A DNA stretch of 15,719 nucleotides from RGIG5327 sp045612485 (GTDB lineage Bacteria; Verrucomicrobiota; Lentisphaeria; Victivallales; UBA1829). The stretch lies in assembly GCA_045612485.1 (NCBI GenBank), contig JAZKZE010000016.1:1-15719 (forward strand), given 5' to 3'. Numbering within the stretch: the stretch's first letter is position 1; each line of letters opens with the position of its first letter. Below, piece by piece: positions 1-8,065 of this stretch. Both the position numbers and the translations under genes were made by a program. The notes beneath the pieces were generated by a model. That model made no database searches, had not been told where the DNA came from, and saw nothing but the letters and a program-made list of their open reading frames with translations.

Positions 1-60
1 ATCAATAAGGGCTGTCCCTTTATCAATGCTTACCACTTTTGCTGAAAGTCCAACACACAT
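1..60 (-). CDS. hypC: HypC-family hydrogenase maturation chaperone, N-terminal 20 codons only
   Basis: The gene runs off the left edge, so only 20 residues are visible: MCVGLSAKVVSIDKGTALID. HypC/HupF proteins begin with Met-Cys followed by a short beta-barrel start of the type MCLAxPGKV, and Cys2 carries the Fe(CN)2CO fragment during [NiFe]-hydrogenase assembly. Cys2, the K-V-V strand and the ALID end (usually ALVD) fit that pattern. The usual Pro6-Gly7 is Ser-Ala here. The start is set by an AAGGAG site six bases upstream of the ATG. The gene lies 25 bases after hypF in the same direction, the expected partner. The short length is the main uncertainty, since only the start can be compared. 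Confidence 0.8.
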   Translation of the reverse strand, partial: MCVGLSAKVVSIDKGTALID

Positions 61-85
61 TTTATGCTCCTTATGTTTGTATTTT

Positions 86-2383
86 TTATGGTCTTTTATT
101 CAGTATATTCATTGCCGCAACAGCCTGTCCCAGGGCGATACCGCCGTCATTGGGGGGGACAAGACTGTGGCAGAGGACTTTGAAAGAACGCTGGAGAAGT
201 TTTGTTTTTACAAGTTTCAGAAGAAGAGAATTCTGGAATACCCCGCCGCTTAATGCACATACATCCAGACGGGTCTTTTCCCTTGCCTTTTCACATGCCT
301 TTACAATAAGTTCCGCAAGATTTTCATGGAAAAGGAAAGCGGCCTTTTCCCTGTTGCCTTCCTGTAAATATATATCCGTTATTTTTCTTACAAGAGAAAA
401 TGTATCCAGAATGATTTTCCCCTCCTGTTCCAATATTCCGCAGGAAAATTCTTCCTTGTTTCCTTTATATTGCAAAGCGGCAAATTGCAGATCCATAGCT
501 GCCTTTCCTTCAAAGGATGAACTTCTGCAAAGTCCCAGAATGGCACTTACGGCATCAAATAATCTTCCGCTGCTTGTGGAAATCACAGTATTGAGCATTT
601 TATCCGCCATCATGGAAATAAATTTATACTCTTTTTCCGTACACAATTCCAATTCTGCTGCTTTTGCGCCTCCCTGCTCCCCGTAAATGGAATGGAAGAG
701 GGATGCTCCGATCCGCCATCCCTCTTTTGCTGCCATATCCCCGCCGGGCTGACGGAAAGGGGCAATACAGCCCAGTCTTTCAAAACCATCCAGTGTGCAA
801 TGAAGGATCTCGCCGCCCCAGATGGTTCCGTCTGTACCGTAGCCGGTACCGTCGAAGGATACGCCGATGACCGGGGAAAGAAAATCATTTTCCGTCATAC
901 AGGAAAGAATATGGGCATAGTGGTGCTGGATCTTCAGTAACGGCAAGTTCATCTCTTCTGCTGCTGCAACCGTATTATATCTGGGATGCAGATCACAACA
1001 GACCATTTGCGGACTGCTTTCCAGAAGTTCCCCCATCCGGACAACAGATTCCTTCAATGCGGCACAGCTTCTCATATCCCCCATGTCTCCAATATAGGAG
1101 GAGGGATAAAAGAGGGCATCTTTGCCGATGCAGAAGGTGTTTTTCAGTTCCCCGCCTATCCCCAGAACACATCCTTTCCACTCTTTGGAAAGGATAAAGG
1201 GCAGCGGCGCATAACCTCTGGAACGGCGGATCATGTAAGGAGTATCTTCCACGATCTCCATAACAGAGTCATCTGCCCGCAGGAGGATCTTTCTATTGTG
1301 GGAAAGGATAAGATCACAGAAAGAACCGATCTCTTTTATGGCATCTTCATCATTGCGGCAGATGGGCGCACCGGAAACATTGCCGCTTGTCATAACCAGT
1401 ACATCAGTAAAAATAAAGTCTTTATTTTTCTCCTTCCCGCAATCAAAAAGCAGCATTTGCAGGGGGGCATAAGGAAGCATGACCCCTAAAGTGGGATTCC
1501 CCGGAGCAAGAATGGCAGGAAGGGAGCTATCAGCACGCTTTTTCAGAAGGATGATGGGTTTCTGGTGACCGGTAAGGAGTTTTTCCTGTACCGGGGAAGT
1601 GATACACTCTTTCTGGACCGTTTCCAGATCCGGCATCATTAAAGCAAAGGGTTTATGGGGCCGGTGTTTCCGTTCCCGCAGAAGAGCAATGGCTTTTTCA
1701 TTTCTTCCGTCACAGCAGAGATGGAAGCCGCCGATCCCCTTTATGGCAACGATCTTTCCTTCCATAATACTTTCCCGGATCTTCTGAATGGCGTAAAGCC
1801 CTTTTTCCTCTCTTCCGATGATATACATTTCCGGACCGCAGGAATTACAGCATACCGGCTGGGCATCATATCTTCTTGTTTCCGGTGTAATATACTCCTT
1901 GTGACACGTTTCACACATGGGAAATTCCCCCATTGTGGTGCGTTCCCGGTCGTAAGGCATACTTTCCAGAATGGTCAGACGGGGGCCGCAGGAGGTACAG
2001 TTGATGAAGGGATGCAGGTAACGGCGGTCTTTCGGATCATACAGTTCTTTTCTGCATTCGGGACATGTGGCAATATCCGGGGAAACAAATATATCCCCCT
2101 TCTCTCTGGAACTTTCAATGATCTCAAAAGTATCTTTACTTTCCATTTCCACTTCTTTATTATCCACACGCAGAATGGTGGAACGGGAAGGCGGATCATG
2201 TTCCAGTTTCTTCAGGAATTCCTGTTTCGCCTTTTCATCCCCCTGTAAAAATACTTCCACAAAAGAGCCTCTGTTTGCCACGCTTCCCCGCAGATCCAGA
2301 GACAGAGCAGTACGGCTGACAAAGGGTCTGAACCCTACTGCCTGAACGATGCCGTATATTCTGATGTGAGAAGTCTTTTCCAT
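86..2383 (-). CDS. hypF: Carbamoyltransferase HypF, [NiFe]-hydrogenase maturation
   Basis: HypF uses carbamoyl phosphate and ATP to make carbamoyl-adenylate and transfers the carbamoyl group to the C-terminal Cys of HypE, the first step toward the cyanide ligands of the hydrogenase iron. At 765 residues it has normal length and all domains in order. An acylphosphatase-like domain carries VQAVGFRPFV near 13-22. Two zinc fingers use C107/C110/C129/C132 and C157/C160/C179/C182. A YrdC-like domain spans about 200-385. A Kae1-like carbamoyltransferase domain carries HHYAH at 487-491 and DGTGYGTDGTIWGGE at 511-525. The gene starts only two bases after the stop of the upstream K-type nitrogenase-like gene, so it is almost certainly cotranscribed with it. 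No hydrogenase structural gene is in view. The family call is secure; the client enzyme is unknown. Confidence 0.97.
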   Translation of the reverse strand: MEKTSHIRIYGIVQAVGFRPFVSRTALSLDLRGSVANRGSFVEVFLQGDEKAKQEFLKKLEHDPPSRSTILRVDNKEVEMESKDTFEIIESSREKGDIFVSPDIATCPECRKELYDPKDRRYLHPFINCTSCGPRLTILESMPYDRERTTMGEFPMCETCHKEYITPETRRYDAQPVCCNSCGPEMYIIGREEKGLYAIQKIRESIMEGKIVAIKGIGGFHLCCDGRNEKAIALLRERKHRPHKPFALMMPDLETVQKECITSPVQEKLLTGHQKPIILLKKRADSSLPAILAPGNPTLGVMLPYAPLQMLLFDCGKEKNKDFIFTDVLVMTSGNVSGAPICRNDEDAIKEIGSFCDLILSHNRKILLRADDSVMEIVEDTPYMIRRSRGYAPLPFILSKEWKGCVLGIGGELKNTFCIGKDALFYPSSYIGDMGDMRSCAALKESVVRMGELLESSPQMVCCDLHPRYNTVAAAEEMNLPLLKIQHHYAHILSCMTENDFLSPVIGVSFDGTGYGTDGTIWGGEILHCTLDGFERLGCIAPFRQPGGDMAAKEGWRIGASLFHSIYGEQGGAKAAELELCTEKEYKFISMMADKMLNTVISTSSGRLFDAVSAILGLCRSSSFEGKAAMDLQFAALQYKGNKEEFSCGILEQEGKIILDTFSLVRKITDIYLQEGNREKAAFLFHENLAELIVKACEKAREKTRLDVCALSGGVFQNSLLLKLVKTKLLQRSFKVLCHSLVPPNDGGIALGQAVAAMNILNKRP

Positions 2384-2385
2384 TT

Positions 2386-3480
2386 TTATATACTCTCTTC
2401 CAATGTTCCGGAAACTGCAAAGTGGGTGAATGGGATGAATTTTGTTTTACTGTCCCGTTTCAGGAATTTCCGGAATTTCCTGTCAGCAACAAGAAGATCA
2501 TAAGAACCATTTTCCAGTTCAGAAAAAAGATCATCCTCCCCGGCAAAGGAAATATCCTCTCTTCTCCCGTATTCCGGAAGATATTTAAAGAAAGTCCCTA
2601 CCTTTACTTCCCAATCCTTTCCCTCTTTTTCCAGTTCGTTTCTTACCGCATTTGCCGCAAACTGCTGATGGATGACAAGGACTTTTTTCCTTCCTTCTTT
2701 TCCGGAACTCTTTCTCCATTCTTCCAGTTCTTTTTTCAGTCTGGAAGGAAGATACGGGCAAAGGACTTCAAAGGGAGTCCCGTACTTTTGAGAAAGATAT
2801 TCCGCCGCTTCCAGTCCGTCCGGGGCTGTCACGATATTTTTTTCACAGCAGGAGGCATTTTGAATTGCATCAAGGTCCGCACCCATTCCGTAACAGAAAA
2901 TATCCTCTTCCTTTTCCCCGATCCCCCTGGAGACAAGAGCTTCGGAAATGAGTTTTCCGGCATCATTTCTGCTGAAATCCAGAGGGGTTGCCCCCCAGAC
3001 GCCAATTCTGCCCTTCTGTACTTCACTTTTCTCTTTTGCAAAAGTTTTCAGTAATTCCAGATAAGCACGGCTTGCTCCAGCATCATAAAAAGCCGTTCCT
3101 TTGCTTTCCACGGCAAGACAGTTTTTTCCGTTGGAACGCTTTTTCACCATTCTTTTCAATGCCCCGAAATCTGTGGCGATGATCGCAGGAACGGGTGTCC
3201 CCACCAGTACGGCAAAGGGGGTACCGGTTTCTTCCATAGCCCGGGCTACTTTTCCTGCAAGGCGTTCATCCTGCCCGAGAATGGCATCCATATCTCTTAA
3301 AGCGGCACTGAAAAGGGCGCATTTATTTTCAAACCAGCGGGGTTCATCAAAGCCGCAGATATTGCCGGTACAGCCACCGGCATCACAGATGACGATAAGC
3401 CCTCCAAGCTCAAAAAATACGGAAACAGCTCCGGAATGATCCGGGGCGAAAGGGGAAAGAAGTGTCAGAAGTTTTTTCAT
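2386..3480 (-). CDS. Nitrogenase-like component 1, K-type subunit of module 2
   Basis: This 364-residue protein belongs to the nitrogenase component 1 (NifD/NifK/NifE/NifN-like) superfamily but is much shorter than NifK (about 520). Visible landmarks are FFELGGLIVICDAGGCTGN with C37, then FDEPRW at 44-49, ILGQDERL near 67-74 and GATPLDFS at 163-170. The module 1 K-type protein has its own C37, DEPRW and GATPLDFS at the same positions, so the two are paralogues. C37 could be one ligand to an Fe-S cluster shared with the D-type partner, as in other nitrogenase-like heterotetramers. That role is inferred. The start overlaps the D-type stop by ATGA and has a strong AAAGGAGG site. Extra cysteines (C42, C54, C211, C212) are not shared with the paralogue. 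The substrate is unknown. Confidence 0.85.
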   Translation of the reverse strand: MKKLLTLLSPFAPDHSGAVSVFFELGGLIVICDAGGCTGNICGFDEPRWFENKCALFSAALRDMDAILGQDERLAGKVARAMEETGTPFAVLVGTPVPAIIATDFGALKRMVKKRSNGKNCLAVESKGTAFYDAGASRAYLELLKTFAKEKSEVQKGRIGVWGATPLDFSRNDAGKLISEALVSRGIGEKEEDIFCYGMGADLDAIQNASCCEKNIVTAPDGLEAAEYLSQKYGTPFEVLCPYLPSRLKKELEEWRKSSGKEGRKKVLVIHQQFAANAVRNELEKEGKDWEVKVGTFFKYLPEYGRREDISFAGEDDLFSELENGSYDLLVADRKFRKFLKRDSKTKFIPFTHFAVSGTLEESI

Positions 3481-4781
3481 TTTTTATTTCCTCCTTTTTT
3501 CATTGCTTCCGCAAGGGAAAGAAAAAGTTTCTTTACTCCCGCATAGCCGAAAAACTGTTCCTCCCCGTTCCAGGGGATCCCGGGTGTTGTTTTATGGTAA
3601 AACATGGCATCTTTCCCCAATACGGCATGAGGAGTATTTTCCTCTGTTTCCTCATACATAAGCATGGTGGGGGATAAATTACTGTAAATTTTTGTTTCCG
3701 GACTCAATGCGGCTATTTTTTTAACATAGACAAAATTTCCCTCTCCCAGAGTACCGAAGATCTCTTTTACGGCAAAACCGTAACGCAGAAGGGATAAAGC
3801 AATTTCAAAGGGATCACCGTTGAGCCATTCCCCTACGGAAAAAGAGATCATTCCATATTCATTTCTGAATGAAGTTACCGCCTTTGCCGCTTCTTCATAT
3901 TCTTTTGTATCATCCACAGAAAATCCGGCAGCCTGCCCCAGAAGGAAATACTGTTTTCTTATTTTTTCAATATCATAACTTCTGGTAAGTTCAATATAGG
4001 GGATCCCCAATCTTTTTTCCAGATCCGCTGCCGCATATCTTGCCTCCGGATGCAATACGAGATTGAAGTTTGCCTCCGCCATTTTTTCATATTGGGCAAA
4101 ATCAGTGCAGCGGGCTATTTCCCTTATATTTTTCACCCCTGCCTGCTGTAAAATGGAATATAATTCACAATCACTCTGCAAGGGGGAAAAGTATCCGAGA
4201 ATATTTACCGCATCCCCTTTTCTTTTTGCTTTCTTCAAAAGAGAATAGATGCTTTTGCGTACAGAAACCATTGGCGGAAGTCTGCCTTCCCTTGTCAGAG
4301 CATACATGTAACAGGGAACTACCGGGATATTTACTGCTTCTTCACATTTCCGGCAGACTCTTTCCATATCCGTACCGAGAAGTGCATCCACACAGGTTAT
4401 GCAGATCATTACTGCCGAAGGTTTCTTCTCCTGTAAGGCGCAGACCTCTTTTACCGCATCCACGATTTTGTAAAGATGACGTCCGGTAACGATGTCGGTT
4501 TCATCCTGTAAGAGATAATACATCCTGTCTGCATATTCGCCATCTCCGCTCATTGCCGCTGTATTTCTTCCGCAGCAGCGGGGGGCGACAAGAAGCATCA
4601 CCGATCCGGGAAGAGCAAGTCCTGCCCGTTTCACACCGAACCCCTGGGCTCCGGGAGAGTTGTAAGCAAGGGTGGCAGGGGAACTGTAAACCAGATTTTT
4701 AGAGGAAAGCAATTCGGAAGGGATATTTTCCTTTCCCCTCTTCACCACTTCCTCTGCTGTATAAAAAACTGCCTTACTCAT
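3477..4781 (-). CDS. Nitrogenase-like component 1, D-type subunit of module 2
   Basis: This 434-residue protein is a component 1 family member and the likely catalytic partner of the K-type protein encoded next. Key stretches are LLVAPRCCGRNT with C69 and C70, DETDIVTGRH at 93-102, ICITCVDALLGTD with C127 and C130 (aligning with the NifD region around its third P-cluster Cys), and a C-terminal FFGYAGVKKLF that resembles the end of NifD. The His-containing segment that binds FeMo-cofactor in NifD is not recognisable. An Fe-S cluster bridging this protein and C37 of the K-type subunit is plausible by analogy with protochlorophyllide and chlorophyllide reductases. The ATG overlaps the Fe protein stop by eight bases and follows an AGGA-rich leader. 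It is not NifD proper. The substrate is unknown. Confidence 0.85.
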   Translation of the reverse strand: MSKAVFYTAEEVVKRGKENIPSELLSSKNLVYSSPATLAYNSPGAQGFGVKRAGLALPGSVMLLVAPRCCGRNTAAMSGDGEYADRMYYLLQDETDIVTGRHLYKIVDAVKEVCALQEKKPSAVMICITCVDALLGTDMERVCRKCEEAVNIPVVPCYMYALTREGRLPPMVSVRKSIYSLLKKAKRKGDAVNILGYFSPLQSDCELYSILQQAGVKNIREIARCTDFAQYEKMAEANFNLVLHPEARYAAADLEKRLGIPYIELTRSYDIEKIRKQYFLLGQAAGFSVDDTKEYEEAAKAVTSFRNEYGMISFSVGEWLNGDPFEIALSLLRYGFAVKEIFGTLGEGNFVYVKKIAALSPETKIYSNLSPTMLMYEETEENTPHAVLGKDAMFYHKTTPGIPWNGEEQFFGYAGVKKLFLSLAEAMKKGGNKK

Positions 4782-5547
4782 TTTCTTTCCTGTCCTCTTC
4801 CGCTTTCAGCAATTTATTTGCCAGAGCAAGAAATTCTTTGCTTACAGGAGAATCTTCCGCTCCTTCCACAACGGTCATATTCCGGTCTTCCCAGTAGATG
4901 ATCTCGTTACTTCTGGGAATATCTGCCACGATCTGAAGACCATTTGCGTCGGCAAAGGTACGCACTTTTTCTTCCTCGTTTTCCACACTTCTTCTGTTGA
5001 GGACGATCCCGAATACTTTTGCATAACCTCTGTCTGCAAAATTTTTTACTGCATTATGGATATTGTTTGCGGCGTAAAGAGCCATTTTTTCCCCGGAGGA
5101 AACAATAAGGACATGAGAGGCATAATTTTCCCGTATGGGGGCGGCAAATCCTCCGCAGACCACATCGCCCAGTACATCATACAATACCACATCCGGCTTG
5201 TATGTTTCAAAAAGTTCCAGATCTTCCAGAAGAGAAAAAGTGGTGATGATCCCTCTTCCGGCACAACCAAGCCCGGGGGTGGGACCGCCGGTTTCAATAC
5301 ACAATACACCGCCGAAACCTTCTTTGGCGATCTCTTCAAGTTTGTTTGGTTCCCGGTCGTGTTCCCGGAGAAAATTCATTACCGGAGTCACTCCGTCGCC
5401 GTGAAGAAGATTGATGGTGGAATCCGCTTTGGGGTCACAGCCGATCTGAATGACTTTTTTCCCCAGACGGGCAAAGGATGCGGCAAGATTGGCGGTCACG
5501 GTGGATTTTCCGATGCCCCCTTTTCCATATATGGCTACTTTCAGCAT
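4774..5547 (-). CDS. NifH-like Fe protein (ATPase reductase) of module 2
   Basis: Fe proteins of the NifH/BchL/CfbC family couple ATP hydrolysis to single-electron transfer from a [4Fe-4S] cluster held between two identical subunits. This 257-residue protein has the P-loop GKGGIGKST at 8-16, the switch motif DPKADST at 38-44, PGLGCAGRG with cluster ligand C95, and YDVLGDVVCGGF with ligand C131. These match the two NifH cluster cysteines. The Arg of CAGRG is the residue that NifH can have ADP-ribosylated. I chose the ATG at 5547 because a GGAGGG site precedes it and because MLKVAIYGKGG is the normal family start. It overlaps the module 1 K-type stop as ATGCTGA. It presumably serves the D- and K-type proteins immediately downstream. 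Confidence 0.93.
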   Translation of the reverse strand: MLKVAIYGKGGIGKSTVTANLAASFARLGKKVIQIGCDPKADSTINLLHGDGVTPVMNFLREHDREPNKLEEIAKEGFGGVLCIETGGPTPGLGCAGRGIITTFSLLEDLELFETYKPDVVLYDVLGDVVCGGFAAPIRENYASHVLIVSSGEKMALYAANNIHNAVKNFADRGYAKVFGIVLNRRSVENEEEKVRTFADANGLQIVADIPRSNEIIYWEDRNMTVVEGAEDSPVSKEFLALANKLLKAEEDRKENE

Positions 5548-6707
5548 AAAATATCCCTCCATTGCAATAATTCCCGTGCCGCAAGAACTTTATTTTCCCT
5601 TCTGAAGCAGCGGCCGGAAAAGGCTTCATGAGGTAAAGGTATAAACGGTTGATTTTCCGGAATGACCGCCTTGTAAAAGGGGTCGGCAATAAGTGTTCCT
5701 GTCTTTGCAAGTATTTTCCTTAAAGAATCCTCACACTCTGCAATCATATCCGCGTTTTTCCGGTAAAGGGATGGCTTCAGCTCTTCCGGAAGGATCACAC
5801 TGGAAGGGATGGAAAGCTCTTTTTCCAATGCACAGGCAAGAGATGAGGCAAAAATGCTTTCATGGATGATCGCCGGAGCTTTTTCCCTCTTTTCCGGAAT
5901 AGAACGGTCATAAAGACAGCTGAAAGAATTTTCCCCCGTTCTGATTGCCTTTCTCAACTCTTGAGCAATATGTTTTGCATACATTTTCCCCAGCGGCACG
6001 CCGGTGACATAAGGCGTATGGAACCGGTCAGAAAGAAATTCCGCAGCAGCAAGCCCGCAGGAGGAAATGACCAGATTTACCTGCGCTTTTCCTGCGGAAA
6101 TGATCTCTTCAAAGGAAGAACCCATACTCATACAGGAGATCACATCAAACCCTTCTTCCATAAGGAATTTTCTTATGTTTTCCATTGTTCCATTGATGGA
6201 AAAGTCCAGAGGTGTCGCCCCTATGATATTCACCGAAGGATGCAAAGTTTTTTCCACATTTTCCCTGCAGAAATACTGTAAGAAAGCAAGAAGGGAATCC
6301 GATGCCCCTTTCAGATAAGAATTCATGCCGTTGGTATGGATGGGAAATACCGGAAGAAGTGTTCTTTCCCGTATCTCATCAGCAATGGCGTCAAGATCGG
6401 TTCCTGTCATTACCGGCATGGGAGAAGCGGCAAGTGTGATGAAACGGGGGGATAACTCCTTTGCTGCCTTGCATACATCCTCAATAAGTCTTTCATCATT
6501 TCCCAGAATAACATCTGTTTCTGTAAGACCGGAAATATAGATCATGGAATCCATCTGATACCATCTGGGTTCATCATGGGTGGAATAAGTGGAGTTGCAG
6601 CCGGAGGCATCATGGATGACGGTCATTCCCCCAAGCTCATAAAGCATGGAGGCAGTTCCGGCTGTATCGGAAGAATATATGGAAAGAGTTCTTGTTGTCT
6701 GTTTCAT
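5541..6707 (-). CDS. Nitrogenase-like component 1, K-type subunit of module 1
   Basis: This 388-residue component 1 family protein has the landmarks MLYELGGMTVIHDASGCNST with C37, HDEPRW at 44-49, ISGLTETDVILGNDERL at about 58-74, and GATPLDFS at 163-170. These align without gaps with the module 2 K-type protein, after which the two diverge. C37 is the only N-terminal cysteine, whereas NifK has three P-cluster cysteines, so any cluster would need ligands from the D-type partner. The ATG at 6707 was chosen over one 18 bases upstream because GGGAG lies nine bases before it and it overlaps the D-type stop as ATGA. The protein ends in Cys, but that codon lies inside the ATGCTGA overlap with the next gene. 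The substrate is unknown. Confidence 0.85.
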   Translation of the reverse strand: MKQTTRTLSIYSSDTAGTASMLYELGGMTVIHDASGCNSTYSTHDEPRWYQMDSMIYISGLTETDVILGNDERLIEDVCKAAKELSPRFITLAASPMPVMTGTDLDAIADEIRERTLLPVFPIHTNGMNSYLKGASDSLLAFLQYFCRENVEKTLHPSVNIIGATPLDFSINGTMENIRKFLMEEGFDVISCMSMGSSFEEIISAGKAQVNLVISSCGLAAAEFLSDRFHTPYVTGVPLGKMYAKHIAQELRKAIRTGENSFSCLYDRSIPEKREKAPAIIHESIFASSLACALEKELSIPSSVILPEELKPSLYRKNADMIAECEDSLRKILAKTGTLIADPFYKAVIPENQPFIPLPHEAFSGRCFRRENKVLAARELLQWRDILC

Positions 6708-8065
6708 AATAAGCAGCTCCCGCATCCCAGACCTTTGATCTGGATGATTTGTTCCGTATTTTGCGGTGTTTCAAAACTTTCCACCATTTTTTCCGCAAGA
6801 CGGATGATCCCGTCAAACCCGAAAAGTGAAGCATCGGCGATCATATTTACAAAGTAGGGTGTCCGGGCAAAATATGCCGCCCCCTGTCCTATGGCAAGGA
6901 TTTTTTCCTCCCCCTTATTGACCCCTTTTCCGGCAAAACGCATTTTGGCGTTGACCGTGGAAGCGATCATAAGAGAGGGATGATTTTTCTTCAGGAAGAA
7001 AAAGTCCTCTTTTTCCTCTCCTGTGAAAGCATCTGCATGGATCCTTGTCACATGGAATCCTTTTTCCAGAAGCAGTCTTGCCATTCCCAAAGGGCGGAAT
7101 GTTGCCGTGTGATCTATACTTACTGCTGTGTTTCCGATGATCTCTTTTGCCTTCTGTAAAGCCTGATCCGCCTTTTCCTCCATTTTCCGGAACTCTTCTT
7201 CCGCTGGCGGGGTGATCTTCAGTTCTTCAGCAAGACGCGTTAAATTATGGCGTATTTCCCTGTAGGAATATGTCACAGGAAGGTGCAGAGTTTTTCTTCC
7301 CAGTCTTTTCTGCAAGGCTTCCCCGGCATGACGCCCGGGAGGGATATTGGTAATGAAAAGAGGACTTTTTGCCAGAGCAAGATATTCCTCATAGGTCTTG
7401 CATAAGGGGAGATCCCGTACAGTAAAAGAGTTTTCTTCCAGCATTTTCACATGATCGGCAGTTTTCATAAAGGCGTGATCGTTGCCGATAAAGGATACAC
7501 TTTTTTCCCCAATAGGAGTATCTTCCTTCAAGGCATCGTATATCTGTCTTCTCATCACCTGATCCGGGGTGAGTCCGCTTTTCCGCATGGTGGGGTGCAT
7601 GTAGCCATCTATAAAATCCACTTCCGGGAACCTCTGACGCAATTTTTCCAGTATGTCGGGAAAGTCGATACCGGCAAAAAGCTGGATACAGCTCAATACC
7701 ACCATCACCGCCGGCGGCAGTTTTTTCTTTTCTTCCAACTGTTCCAGAATGTGGGTGACCCCTTCGGTGATCTCATCTTCTATTCTTCCATTGAAATAAT
7801 CATTTTCCTCCAGAGTGACAAAGGACATTCTTTCCATTTCCATCATTTCGCCGGCGGTAAGGATCACGCCCCGCAGGCACCCTCTGGCACAGGCATAGAT
7901 CTGATGCAGACCGGGAACAAGCATGGCTGTATGCACGATATTCCAATGCCCTCTTGCAGGCATATTGTATTCCAGCCCAGGTTCAAAAGGGGTGGGATAC
8001 TGTGCTTCTTTTATGGATATTTCCGCGCCCTTCATATCCATTCTGCCATTGATCTTTTTCAGCAT
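6704..8065 (-). CDS. Nitrogenase-like component 1, D-type subunit of module 1
   Basis: This protein has 453 residues from the ATG at 8065. It carries ARGHWNIVHTAMLVPG near 38-52, YACARGCLRGV with C59 and C63, VLSCIQLFAGID with C126 (the NifD Cys154 region), and YMHPTMRKSGLTPDQ at about 155-169. The end reads FGFDGIIRLAEKM, like the FDGF end of NifD, but the preceding stretch lacks the His that binds FeMo-cofactor. It finishes with GLGCGSCLL, a C-terminal CxxC absent from the module 2 D-type protein. An in-frame GTG at 8083 is an alternative start. I prefer the ATG because it overlaps the Fe protein stop as ATGCTGA. The catalytic reaction cannot be read from sequence, and the protein is not a canonical nitrogenase. 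Confidence 0.85.
   Translation of the reverse strand: MLKKINGRMDMKGAEISIKEAQYPTPFEPGLEYNMPARGHWNIVHTAMLVPGLHQIYACARGCLRGVILTAGEMMEMERMSFVTLEENDYFNGRIEDEITEGVTHILEQLEEKKKLPPAVMVVLSCIQLFAGIDFPDILEKLRQRFPEVDFIDGYMHPTMRKSGLTPDQVMRRQIYDALKEDTPIGEKSVSFIGNDHAFMKTADHVKMLEENSFTVRDLPLCKTYEEYLALAKSPLFITNIPPGRHAGEALQKRLGRKTLHLPVTYSYREIRHNLTRLAEELKITPPAEEEFRKMEEKADQALQKAKEIIGNTAVSIDHTATFRPLGMARLLLEKGFHVTRIHADAFTGEEKEDFFFLKKNHPSLMIASTVNAKMRFAGKGVNKGEEKILAIGQGAAYFARTPYFVNMIADASLFGFDGIIRLAEKMVESFETPQNTEQIIQIKGLGCGSCLL

Noticed and set aside
39..4489. Long plus-strand open frames opposite hypF and the component 1 genes
   Set aside because: They lie antisense to well-supported genes, have no plausible ribosome sites and resemble no protein family.
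5541..8061. C-terminal Cys on the module 1 Fe protein and K-type protein as functional tails
   Set aside because: In both genes the final TGC codon lies inside the ATGCTGA overlap with the next start codon, so the Cys is explained by the overlap geometry.
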